Shown piece after piece: positions 1 through 6,719 of a stretch of 64,000 bases of DNA. Every line of letters begins with the position of its first letter. Positions within the stretch are counted from its first letter, which is position 1. Origin of the DNA: Roseobacter sp. (GTDB lineage: Bacteria > Pseudomonadota > Alphaproteobacteria > Rhodobacterales > Rhodobacteraceae). The translations under genes and the position numbers were made by a program. The notes beneath the pieces were generated by a model, which was given only the letters and a program-made list of their open reading frames with translations, was not told the DNA's origin and did no database searches. The DNA lies in assembly GCA_015665415.1 (NCBI GenBank), contig JADFAE010000007.1:186001-250000 (forward strand), given 5' to 3'.

Positions 1-9
1 ACCGAGATT

Positions 10-936
10 TTAGGCCAGTGCATGGAGTTGCAGGCGGACCTCGTTCTGCGCCATTCCCTTACATGACAAACGTGTCCAATTGATCGCCAGCTTTCCTTCC
101 TTGATGTGCTGCTCGGCCGTGCCGCGTTGATTGTAGAAGCGGATGATCCAGTCAGGTTTCATTGGCATGTTGGTGACCACAAAACCGACGCGCGGGAACA
201 GCTCGCCGGGATGCCATTCCACTTTGGCGATGACACGACGCGGCTTGTCCCAGGATGCCGCCTGATACTCGAAGTCGCCGTAGATGCGCTTGACGCCTTT
301 TGGCGGACGACCCACAGGGCGCTTTAGGAGATGCGCAATTCTGCCCTGAAGAACACAGTTGGTGCGCAGGCGAATGGCATAGTAATATCTTTCCGCTTCC
401 AGAGTTTTGTATAACTCTGGGATGGCGAAGGCAGCATCGCCCCGGAAGAACCGCATCAGGTGATGACCCGCATATCGCGCAATGACGGGTTTCAGAACCT
501 CTTCCCATCCATCCGCGCTATGCACATTGCCGGTGCGCAAGGCACAACGTTCCAAGTGGCCAAACTGGTTGAAGACGAACAGCGGGTGATAACACATGCA
601 ACCGAAATGACCGTTCCAGGCGGTGCCCTCCTGCGCTCCATGGGTCGGGCTGACCGAGCTATCCATATCCAGCATGATCCACTTCAGCGGCTTGCGCTCG
701 TGAAAGCGGTCGATCCATTGTCCTGACATATCAGCCAGTGCAGCGCGGTTATCAGTTGTCGCCAGCACCTCGGTCTCGAACCGTCCCATCTGGCTTGCGG
801 ACGCGGCATTGGCATCCACAGCCCGTCCGCCGACCACCTGCCGCATCACCGGATCAGGCGACAGACGATCCGCATCATTCACATCATCGTACCCGGCCAG
901 CCGACCGAAAACCGATTGGCGCAACAGACCGACCAG
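10..936 (-). pseudogene. IS1380 transposase, central/C-terminal fragment with premature stop
   Basis: This is the main body of the IS1380 transposase, a DDE-type enzyme. The fragment starts at the IS3 junction and reads RQSVFGRLAGYDDVND, DMDSSVSPTHGAQEG (catalytic region) and NQRGTAEQHIKEGK. It ends at a TAA after LQLHALA. The codons after the stop still read N-L-G, as in the LHALAYNLG motif of relatives, so a Tyr codon has probably become TAA. The family normally continues for about another hundred residues. The gene is therefore broken twice, once by insertion and once by a nonsense change, and should be inactive. Confidence 0.85.
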
Positions 937-990
937 TGAAGTGGTCCGGCAAAACTGGACAGCGTGCTAAGGTGTATCCAACACGAATGA

Positions 991-1281
991 ATGGATACGA
1001 GAATGACGAAGCGACGGAACTTTTCAGACACGTTTAAGGCTGCTGTGGCGCTTGAGGCGCTGCGCGGAGATAAGACGGTTCGGGAGATTGCGGCCAAGCG
1101 GCAGCTCCATCCGACGCAGGTGAGCACATGGCAACGGCAAGCGATTGAAGGCATGGCTGGCGTTTTCTCAGACAAGGTCAGGAAGGCTGAGAACAAAGAG
1201 GGCGAGCTCAAGGAGCTTCACGCCAAGATCGGGCAGTTGGCGGTGGAGAATGATTTTTTGTCACAAGGGCTGAAGCGATGA
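991..1281 (+). CDS. IS3-family transposase OrfA
   Basis: This 96-residue protein is the DNA-binding subunit of an IS3-family transposase. It has an N-terminal helix-turn-helix (KRRNFSDTFKAAVALEAL, TVREIAAKRQLHPTQVSTWQR) followed by a leucine-zipper-like C-terminus (ELKELHAKIGQLAVENDFL) that mediates multimerisation in the family. It could also start at the second Met, four codons in. Its stop overlaps the orfB start as ATGA. A T6G run (1254-1260) lies near the end and might allow frameshifting, but the usual A-rich slippery motif is absent. Confidence 0.92.
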   Translation: MDTRMTKRRNFSDTFKAAVALEALRGDKTVREIAAKRQLHPTQVSTWQRQAIEGMAGVFSDKVRKAENKEGELKELHAKIGQLAVENDFLSQGLKR

Positions 1282-2132
1282 GCCCGTCTGAACGTCGCGA
1301 GATGATCCGCAAGAAGAACACGAAGCTGAGCCTGACGCGCCAATGCAAGCTGCTGAAGATCAGCCGTTCATCGATCTACTACACGCCGGTCGGCTTTGAT
1401 CCGGCAACGCTTGATTTGATGCATGAGATTGATCGGATATTTACGAAGTATCCTTTCTTCGGGAGCCGTCAGATTGCGGCTTATCTTCCCCAGTCAGGGT
1501 TCTCGGCGGGGCTGCATCGGGTGCGTCGCCTGATGAGCATTATGGGCCTACAGGCTGTCTATAAGGGCCCCAACACCAGTAAGAAACATCCACAGCACCG
1601 CATTTACCCATACCTGCTGAGAAAGCTGCCAATATCGCGATCCAATCACGTTTGGTGCAGCGACATTACCTACATCCCGGTCAAGCGCGGCTTTCTGTAC
1701 CTGGTGGCAATCATGGATTGGGCGACACGCAAGGTGTTGTCATGGCGTTTGTCTAATACGCTGGATGCCAGCTTTTGTGTTGAGGCGCTGGAAGAGGCTA
1801 TCGCAAGGTATGGAAAGCCGGAAATAATGAATACGGATCAGGGCAGCCAATACACGCGCGCTGGCTGGATCACGACATTGACCAAAGCGGACATCAAAAT
1901 CTCGATGGATGGGCGCGGTCGTTATCTCGACAATATCTTCATCGAACGGCTCTGGCGATCCCTGAAGCAGGAGGCTGTGTATCTGCACGAGATCACCAAC
2001 GGCTTCCAAGCCAAACGGATCATCGACGACTGGATCGGCTTTTACAACACAGAGCGTCCTCACACAGCCCTTGATAAACGCACGCCAGACACAGCATACT
2101 TCGAACAAGTGGAAACAAGAAAAGCGGCATGA
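1278..2132 (+). CDS. IS3-family transposase OrfB (DDE integrase)
   Basis: This 284-residue protein is the catalytic subunit of the IS3-family transposase. It has an HTH_21-like N-terminus (KISRSSIYY, YPFFGSRQIAAYL) and a retroviral-type integrase core. The DDE residues are visible in VWCSDITYIP, MNTDQGSQYT and IFIERLWRSLKQE. The C-terminal YNTERPHTALDKRTP segment is typical. The length is normal and there is no internal stop. The four-base overlap with orfA suggests translational coupling, or fusion by frameshifting. Confidence 0.95.
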   Translation: MSPSERREMIRKKNTKLSLTRQCKLLKISRSSIYYTPVGFDPATLDLMHEIDRIFTKYPFFGSRQIAAYLPQSGFSAGLHRVRRLMSIMGLQAVYKGPNTSKKHPQHRIYPYLLRKLPISRSNHVWCSDITYIPVKRGFLYLVAIMDWATRKVLSWRLSNTLDASFCVEALEEAIARYGKPEIMNTDQGSQYTRAGWITTLTKADIKISMDGRGRYLDNIFIERLWRSLKQEAVYLHEITNGFQAKRIIDDWIGFYNTERPHTALDKRTPDTAYFEQVETRKAA

Positions 2133-2193
2133 ACAAAAACCAGATGCATCTTACCCAAGCCGCAAACCTGTCCTAAAAAGCAGGACCACTTCA

Positions 2194-2400
2194 CAGTGAG
2201 TGCAGACGGTTGTGGCCAGTGCGCGTATCTCTCAGAAATCCGCCAGCAATGCCGTGCAGGCCCAGCACCTCATCCAATTCCCGGAACAACAGCAATCCAC
2301 CATCAGAACTGATCTTGGAACCATGAAATTCCAGCCGCACACGACAGTCAAAACCGAGCCTGACATCGCCCGTTTCGCCTGCACCCTCTGGGTGATCCAT
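2194..2400 (-). pseudogene. IS1380 transposase, N-terminal fragment
   Basis: This is the start of the transposase cut by the IS3 insertion. The likely start is the Met of MDHPEGAGETGDVRLGF at 2400; an in-frame ATG at 2445 would add 15 residues not expected in the family. It contains HGSKISSDGGLLLFRELDE and breaks at TGHNRLHSL. The reading frame continues exactly into the 10-936 fragment once the IS3 element and one CAG are removed. Confidence 0.85.
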
Positions 2401-2445
2401 AATCCGCAACCTCAAGCCCAAGTAACATTCTGAAATATAACACAT

Positions 2446-2771
2446 TACTGGCCGTCAGAGGGGCGAAAACGTCGTTCCACTTGGGGAATGCGGGCTAAGA
2501 GTGCGGAGCCTCATATTCGATAGTTCAATTTCTTCGAGGTGTGATACGAATTCAAAATTCCACACCATTTGAATATTAGGTGGTGTCAGTCACCTCTTCG
2601 GCCCGCATATTTGTGCAGAGTTTCCAGGAGGTGATATACCGGCTGTAGGCGCTGATGTCAGACAGAACTTTCGAGAGTTACCATGACTTTGTTTGGTCAA
2701 ACTCTAAGTACCGGCTTAGCGATTGTATAGCTTATGTCTTCCCGAGGAAGGGTGAACATCTCCCCGTCGCT
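2446..2771. other. Intergenic stretch, no gene seen
   Basis: This 326-bp AT-rich stretch lies between the IS1380 remnant and the AAA+ ATPase gene. It must contain the outer end of the IS1380 element, but I could not place its terminal repeat. I see no convincing open frame, no tRNA-like repeat that could be a left attachment site, and no strong terminator for the ATPase gene apart from a weak hairpin around CTTCCCGAGGAAG near 2740. Confidence 0.5.
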
Positions 2772-3836
2772 TCAGTGCTTCACCGGTAGTGTTGCCAGGC
2801 GGTGCAATTCATCCATCATTCTGATCACTAGCCGAACACTGACCTCCTGAATGCCCCGGTCTTGTTCGTGCAACTTTTTGATGAGGCATTCTGTATCGTC
2901 AGGCGACATATTCCGACGAATGGCCTCCTTCTCAATAAAATTACCAATTTGTCGAGCACTTGGAGGGGTGACGAAGATGGTGCGCAACCGTGATCGAAGC
3001 AGCATCGGTAACCGTTCCGGATCATTGCAGGTCATAAGCCAGTTGATATGGCTCATATCAAAGCCAACCTGGAAGTAGGGGCAGGGCCAGTCGCGCGCAG
3101 AAACGGATTCAAGAAGTCCAAGCAGGGCGGAATGAAGGGATGTACTATGGCCGACAGAGCTGCGCACCACCCCGGCCTTGTCAACCTCGTCGATGATGAC
3201 AACGGGGTTTGCAACCGCCTTGGAGAGCATCGTTTTCAGAGGGCGGCCGCATTCAGCCCCACTCCACCCTCTGGGGAGACCACTGACCGGAAAGGCTTCT
3301 GAGCCGGTTCCTCCATCGATGTGCACAGTGGGAAGCTTGGAGAGCTCTGCAAGCCGTCGCACAAGATGTGTCTTCCCAAGCCCAGCACCACCTACTAACA
3401 GGGTAGGCCTCAGTTTAAGGCCTACCCCTCCTTCCACCACATGATGTCGCATGTCCAACCAGATTTCTTGAATGACTTGCTGCATCCAGGGCATTTCCTC
3501 AAACAGCTGTGACGCGATTTCGTCAACTGCATGTTCGCTGCCTGGCCCTTCGATGATTGCGCCACATTCGACAGGCTTCAACAGCTTGCGGTCCGTCCGA
3601 GATAGGTGTTGGCCCTGACCATATCGACGCCGAGCCGCAATGATCTTTTGAGCACGCCGGTGGATCCTATTTTTATCATAGAGAACCAATGGCCGAAATT
3701 TTTCCTTCGGCTGACCTCCCTCAGTCGAACTCAAGTATCGAATTTCCTCGAGATGCAGCCTCAAGCGTGATTCAATATCGGCGTCATCGGTTTTGAACAG
3801 TCTCAAATCAGTCAGAAAAGGAATAGTGTTGGGCAC
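2772..3836 (-). CDS. AAA+ ATPase, Lon-like, without protease domain
   Basis: This 354-residue protein hydrolyses ATP, probably to remodel a protein or nucleoprotein complex. Walker A is GGAGLGKT (about 149-156), Walker B VVIIDEVDK (about 212-220), sensor 1 the Asn of MTCNDPERLP (about 271), and LLRSRLRT (about 279-286) supplies arginine-finger candidates. The core resembles the Lon ATPase module, but there is neither a Lon substrate-binding domain nor a Ser-Lys protease domain. The first 120 residues are charged and unfamiliar. It starts with GTG, supported by GAGGTGA five bases upstream. It lies 158 bp downstream of the HUH-like gene on the same strand. Its role is unknown; helping replication or a defence function are guesses. 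Confidence 0.75.
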   Translation of the reverse strand: MPNTIPFLTDLRLFKTDDADIESRLRLHLEEIRYLSSTEGGQPKEKFRPLVLYDKNRIHRRAQKIIAARRRYGQGQHLSRTDRKLLKPVECGAIIEGPGSEHAVDEIASQLFEEMPWMQQVIQEIWLDMRHHVVEGGVGLKLRPTLLVGGAGLGKTHLVRRLAELSKLPTVHIDGGTGSEAFPVSGLPRGWSGAECGRPLKTMLSKAVANPVVIIDEVDKAGVVRSSVGHSTSLHSALLGLLESVSARDWPCPYFQVGFDMSHINWLMTCNDPERLPMLLRSRLRTIFVTPPSARQIGNFIEKEAIRRNMSPDDTECLIKKLHEQDRGIQEVSVRLVIRMMDELHRLATLPVKH

Positions 3837-3994
3837 TAACTCACCTCACAATAAAATATTGCGCAGGCCTAGAATCACCATCAAAAATAGGAACCTTACC
3901 TGCCTTCAAACGTGTTAACGAGGCAAGTTTTATATGAGATGCAAAGATCTAAAAGGTTTCAACATGCTGAGAATATAGTGTTTCCAAAGGGGAA

Positions 3995-5725
3995 CTACAA
4001 CAACCTGCGAACCAAATTTTTCAAGGGCAAGACCAGGGGGAGCAGTGACTTCTGAACCCCGTCAATAAATATTTTCCACAAGCCTCCCGTTAGGTTTTGA
4101 ACATCCGGTATAAGGGTAGACATGCAAAAACCTTCTCTTCTGGAGGGGAACTTCACGGTGACTGAATTTTTATTGCCCTCCTTTACAACATTAATCATAG
4201 GGATTGGTTTTTCACTTTCTTCGTAAGTCAAATCACTAAGAGTTCGAACAACTCCGGGACTTGCGATTACCGTGTAATTCTGTACTTCTTGATTTTTCAT
4301 TGCTTGCATTACATGGGAGGCAATTGGTCGCAAGAACTCCTCCAGATCAAAATCCTTGCCAGTTTCTTTTACCCAGTTATTCCTAGCATTACTATTTGCA
4401 GAATAGAAAGAGTTGGATCCGCGAAGCTTTAGAGATTTCTGAAAGCTCCCTTCATTAAAATTTTGAACAACGCCAAATGCGACATTGCGCCCTGCCGGCG
4501 ACACTACTGGCTGCCCGCAACCGCAGTATACATTCTCCTTCGCCCCTTGCGAACATTCTGACGGAGTATGTGACTGAGGTAGATCGGCCGGTCTATTTCT
4601 CTGCTTCCGTTTATCAAAGTGATCCCTTTTACGTATTTCTACCAAACGAACCTCCCTTTTGCTGCTAACTTCGCACTGGTGAAAACTCACTCGACGTCCT
4701 TTTTCCTCCAGGCCCTTAAGTGTTGCCTTAAGTGACCCCTCCACTCTCGACATCCGCCGCTTTTTCATCTTGTCGAGAAATGTTGCCAGGATCTCCGCAT
4801 TCTGAGTTTTGGCTACTTGATACGTGGAAAGACATGGCTTCGTCCCGTACCTGATGCACCTATCGACATCTTTCCGCGCAATGGATTTCAACTTCAGACC
4901 AGAATAAGCCGTCATCCACGAGATTTTTGACTTGAAGAAGCGCAACGCGTTTGGTTGGCTAAAATCCCCCCGCGGCAGCTTCAGAAAAACGTGAAAGTGC
5001 AAATAAAAATTCTGTTTCTTCTCATCAAAGGGCATTTCTAACTGAGCATATAGAAACTCGCCGAGGCCAGAGCTTGAGAATTTCCTTTTTAACACATTGT
5101 AACGCTTGAAAGCGAGATCCACGGCTTCCTTTAACTGACCTGCTGTTGTGCGGCACTCAAGGGCAGGAAATGTCAGCGCAGCGAATTGAGATACGCCAAG
5201 AACTTTTGTCTCATAGTAGTACTGGAGGTTTGCTGCGGTTTGGTTCGCGTCAACCATAGCGATGGATGGCAACCGTTTATCGTGTTTGAACGCAGTGTAT
5301 GAAAACCCAAGGTACTCCTCATCAGGCAGACCGAGAATGAACTGCGCTGTCTTCTTTGCACCTGGTCTTCTTAGATCGATCCCAATCTTACCTGCCATGT
5401 CAGCTATAACATGAGACATGTCACGATAACTGATTGAACCTCGAGCGAACCGAAATCCGCCATCATACTTTGCCTTTTTTCCTACTTTCTTGAGCGTGCT
5501 GTTTGCTGAAACAATCTCATGACCGATAATGGCCCTGACAGTTCCTTGTTTGGATTTTTTCTTGCAATGTTCGAAATTCCCTTTGCGAAAAATTTCTCCT
5601 GCAGCTGTCTCTCTTGCAATCTCAATATTCAAAATATGTCCTCTCGAAATTGACCGAGAGACCCGAAATTGGGATATTAAAATAAAGGTACGTCTCACGG
5701 CGTCTATTAATTTGCGAGAGTCCAC
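3995..5725 (-). CDS. Putative HUH-type rolling-circle replication initiator or relaxase-like protein
   Basis: I do not recognise this 576-residue protein as a named family, but its middle has the motif order of HUH endonucleases. There is a hydrophobic strand FAALTFPALE (about 181-190, motif 1-like), YLHFHVFLKLPRG with an H-F-H pair (about 243-245, motif 2), and CIRYGTKP with Tyr about 293 (motif 3-like). Such enzymes nick DNA through the Tyr to start rolling-circle replication. The C-terminal half is Lys/Arg-rich with a CGCGQP patch and no recognised domain. The annotated start is GTG; a TTG about 31 codons later with AGAGGA upstream is possible. Base composition is well below that of the chromosome, which suggests transfer. 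Confidence 0.55.
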   Translation of the reverse strand: MDSRKLIDAVRRTFILISQFRVSRSISRGHILNIEIARETAAGEIFRKGNFEHCKKKSKQGTVRAIIGHEIVSANSTLKKVGKKAKYDGGFRFARGSISYRDMSHVIADMAGKIGIDLRRPGAKKTAQFILGLPDEEYLGFSYTAFKHDKRLPSIAMVDANQTAANLQYYYETKVLGVSQFAALTFPALECRTTAGQLKEAVDLAFKRYNVLKRKFSSSGLGEFLYAQLEMPFDEKKQNFYLHFHVFLKLPRGDFSQPNALRFFKSKISWMTAYSGLKLKSIARKDVDRCIRYGTKPCLSTYQVAKTQNAEILATFLDKMKKRRMSRVEGSLKATLKGLEEKGRRVSFHQCEVSSKREVRLVEIRKRDHFDKRKQRNRPADLPQSHTPSECSQGAKENVYCGCGQPVVSPAGRNVAFGVVQNFNEGSFQKSLKLRGSNSFYSANSNARNNWVKETGKDFDLEEFLRPIASHVMQAMKNQEVQNYTVIASPGVVRTLSDLTYEESEKPIPMINVVKEGNKNSVTVKFPSRREGFCMSTLIPDVQNLTGGLWKIFIDGVQKSLLPLVLPLKNLVRRLL

Positions 5726-6009
5726 ATCTAAAAGAATAATTTCAGAATATGCAAATCCCCTGCGCCCTATTTAAGTAGCACAATTAGGGTTTCGAAAAGT
5801 CTAAAATTTTACACTTCATACCTTTGCGGGATATGAAATATATCGATCAAACATGATCTTGAGATAAACCAGAATGTATTTCTTGGCTTCTCCCCCCATT
5901 ACTCCATACAAAAGGTAGAAAAATCCACGAAAGGGTAACCAAATTCCACAATTACTGGACACACAAATGCGTCTGAAAAATATTACCTCCATATAAAATG
6001 GATAGGAGT
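5726..6009. other. AT-rich leader upstream of the HUH-like gene
   Basis: This 284-bp stretch separates the RHH gene from the HUH-like gene. An open frame of 58 codons exists on the minus strand (5992 to 5816), but its ATG has no ribosome binding site. An internal ATG (27 codons, ending YPAKV) has a GGAG only two bases away. I do not call either one. The stretch may hold the promoter or origin for the downstream gene. Confidence 0.3.
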
Positions 6010-6192
6010 TCAGGTTTTGGGGTCGTGCTGTGCTTTGTGTACAGCTAAGCCCTTTGCGATCAGTTCACGAATGGCTTCGGACCGTGATCTCAGTCGAGCA
6101 GCATGGAAATAGTCATCTACGGCTGCAAGCTCGACTTCATCAAGCATGACATGGACTCTCTTTGCTTCATTCACTGTTCGTCTTGGTGGCAT
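6010..6192 (-). CDS. Ribbon-helix-helix transcriptional regulator (CopG/Arc type)
   Basis: This 60-residue protein has the RHH layout: a basic N-terminal strand (RTVNEAKRVHVMLDE) followed by two helices (ELAAVDDYFHAARL and SRSEAIRELIAKGLA). RHH proteins dimerise and bind short inverted repeats. It starts at ATG 6192 with AGGAG eight bases upstream. A TTGACA hexamer on its strand (6242-6237) falls inside the large palindrome upstream, so autoregulation is likely. It could be the antitoxin or repressor of the divergent 35-residue peptide, or a copy-control regulator of the downstream HUH-like gene. Confidence 0.8.
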   Translation of the reverse strand: MPPRRTVNEAKRVHVMLDEVELAAVDDYFHAARLRSRSEAIRELIAKGLAVHKAQHDPKT

Positions 6193-6221
6193 GTTCTGTA
6201 CTCCTGTAATGAGTATCTATG

Positions 6222-6290
6222 ATCATGTGCGTTATGTGTCAAACGTGCTTTACTTCTCATAAAGCACATGATACACATAACACACACGAT
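6222..6290. promoter_or_regulatory. 69-bp hyphenated palindrome, probable RHH operator
   Basis: The outer arms at 6222-6241 and 6269-6290 are near-perfect inverted repeats built on GTTATGTGT / ACACATAAC. The inner arms GTGCTTTA (6245-6252) and TAAAGCAC (6260-6267) are perfect and enclose a 7-base centre. It fills the space between the divergent RHH gene and the 35-residue ORF. A minus-strand -35-like TTGACA overlaps the left arm. The nested symmetry suggests cooperative binding of several RHH dimers, repressing both directions. Confidence 0.7.
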
Positions 6291-6301
6291 AGGAGATTGA
6301 A

Positions 6302-6409
6302 ATGTTCAATATTTTGAAATCAACATGGCACGGAATCCACAACCTTAGCGTTGTCATTCATGTCGCATTTGTGTTGGCCGAAGTTGTGCATCAGGCTAAT
6401 TTCATCTGA
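6302..6409 (+). CDS. Small hydrophobic peptide, 35 residues
   Basis: The ATG at 6302 follows AGGAG with a six-base gap, and a TGA closes the frame after 35 codons. The peptide starts MFNILKSTWHGIHN and continues with a hydrophobic stretch (LSVVIHVAFVLAEVV, about 15-29) that could span or associate with a membrane. I recognise no family. It is divergent from the RHH gene across the palindrome and sits just before the convergent alpA terminator. A small toxin, a leader peptide or an uncharacterised microprotein are all possible; the strong ribosome binding site is the main evidence that it is translated. Confidence 0.5.
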   Translation: MFNILKSTWHGIHNLSVVIHVAFVLAEVVHQANFI

Positions 6410-6423
6410 TGCCAGATCGACAT

Positions 6424-6454
6424 AAAAAAACCAGCAGGCTTTTCCGCTGGTCTT
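6424..6454 (-). terminator. Rho-independent terminator after the AlpA-like gene
   Basis: On the minus strand, ACCAGCGG pairs with CC(T)GCTGGT around an AAAAG loop and is followed by seven T. The gene stops at 6473. Facing the other way it is followed by only a short T-rich run, so it may also end the 35-residue ORF transcript. Confidence 0.8.
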
Positions 6455-6472
6455 ATCAACAGGTCAGAGAAG

Positions 6473-6655
6473 CTAGACGGCTTCATGCCGCTCATCTAAC
6501 CAACTCGATACAGCACTTTGCCTCCAGCCGACGGCATGCCTGCTCAGCTTCATAGGTTTTGGGAAGTCACCTTGGCCAATCATGCGGTACACCGTTGATC
6601 TACTGAGGCCAATAAGAGTGGTTACATCTTTACAGCGAAGAATTTTGTCGGTCAT
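6473..6655 (-). CDS. AlpA-family helix-turn-helix regulator / excisionase-like
   Basis: This 60-residue protein matches the AlpA/MerR-type phage regulatory family: a KDVTTLIGLSRSTVYRMIGQ helix-turn-helix, then DFPKPMKLS and the wing GWRQSAVSSWLDER. In P4-like elements AlpA activates the integrase gene or acts as a recombination directionality factor. It sits 64 bp downstream of the integrase gene on the same strand. The AGGG in its leader is a modest ribosome binding site. Confidence 0.9.
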   Translation of the reverse strand: MTDKILRCKDVTTLIGLSRSTVYRMIGQGDFPKPMKLSRHAVGWRQSAVSSWLDERHEAV

Positions 6656-6698
6656 TTTATTGCCCTTGTTGTTATACCACCTGTTTAGAGCAGTAATG

Positions 6699-6714
6699 TT
6701 TAACCGGGGTTAAA
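6699..6714. promoter_or_regulatory. Perfect inverted repeat upstream of the AlpA-like gene
   Basis: TTTAACC and GGTTAAA face each other across two G bases, between the integrase stop and the AlpA-like start. It has no following T run, so it looks more like a protein-binding site than a terminator. Function is inferred from position only. Confidence 0.35.
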
Positions 6715-6719
6715 ATTTG

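Larger units (their letters stand above)
937..2193 (+). mobile_element. IS3-family insertion sequence, complete (1,257 bp)
   Basis: The element begins with TGAAGTGGTCC at 937 and ends with GGACCACTTCA at 2193. The terminal inverted repeats match in 19 of 26 positions and start with TG and end with CA, as expected for the IS3 family. A CAG triplet occurs on both sides (934-936 and 2194-2196), a 3-bp target duplication. It carries overlapping orfA and orfB with no visible damage, so it may still be able to transpose. It is inserted inside the IS1380 transposase gene. Confidence 0.93.
1..2445 (-). mobile_element. IS1380-family insertion sequence, partial and disrupted
   Basis: Two fragments of one IS1380-type transposase flank a complete IS3-family element. 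Removing 937-2193 and one copy of the CAG duplication joins the fragments in frame (RTGHNRLHSL then VGLLRQSVFG), which proves they were one gene. The element runs off the left edge of the window. Its right terminal repeat should lie just beyond 2445 but I could not identify it. The family assignment rests on the SSDGGLLLFRELDE, RQSVFGRLAGYDDVND and LHALA segments, which are characteristic of IS1380 transposases. Confidence 0.85.

Noticed and set aside
1254-1260. T6G run as a programmed frameshift site in orfA
   Set aside because: IS3-family sites usually have an A-rich slippery motif; the ATGA overlap is a simpler coupling.
5816-5992. 58-codon frame upstream of the HUH-like gene
   Set aside because: No ribosome binding site at the ATG; the internal ATG has one only two bases away.
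2446-6700. Second attachment site matching the tRNA-Leu 3' end
   Set aside because: I searched by eye for GCCCAGGAGAGG-like sequence and found none; it probably lies left of the window.
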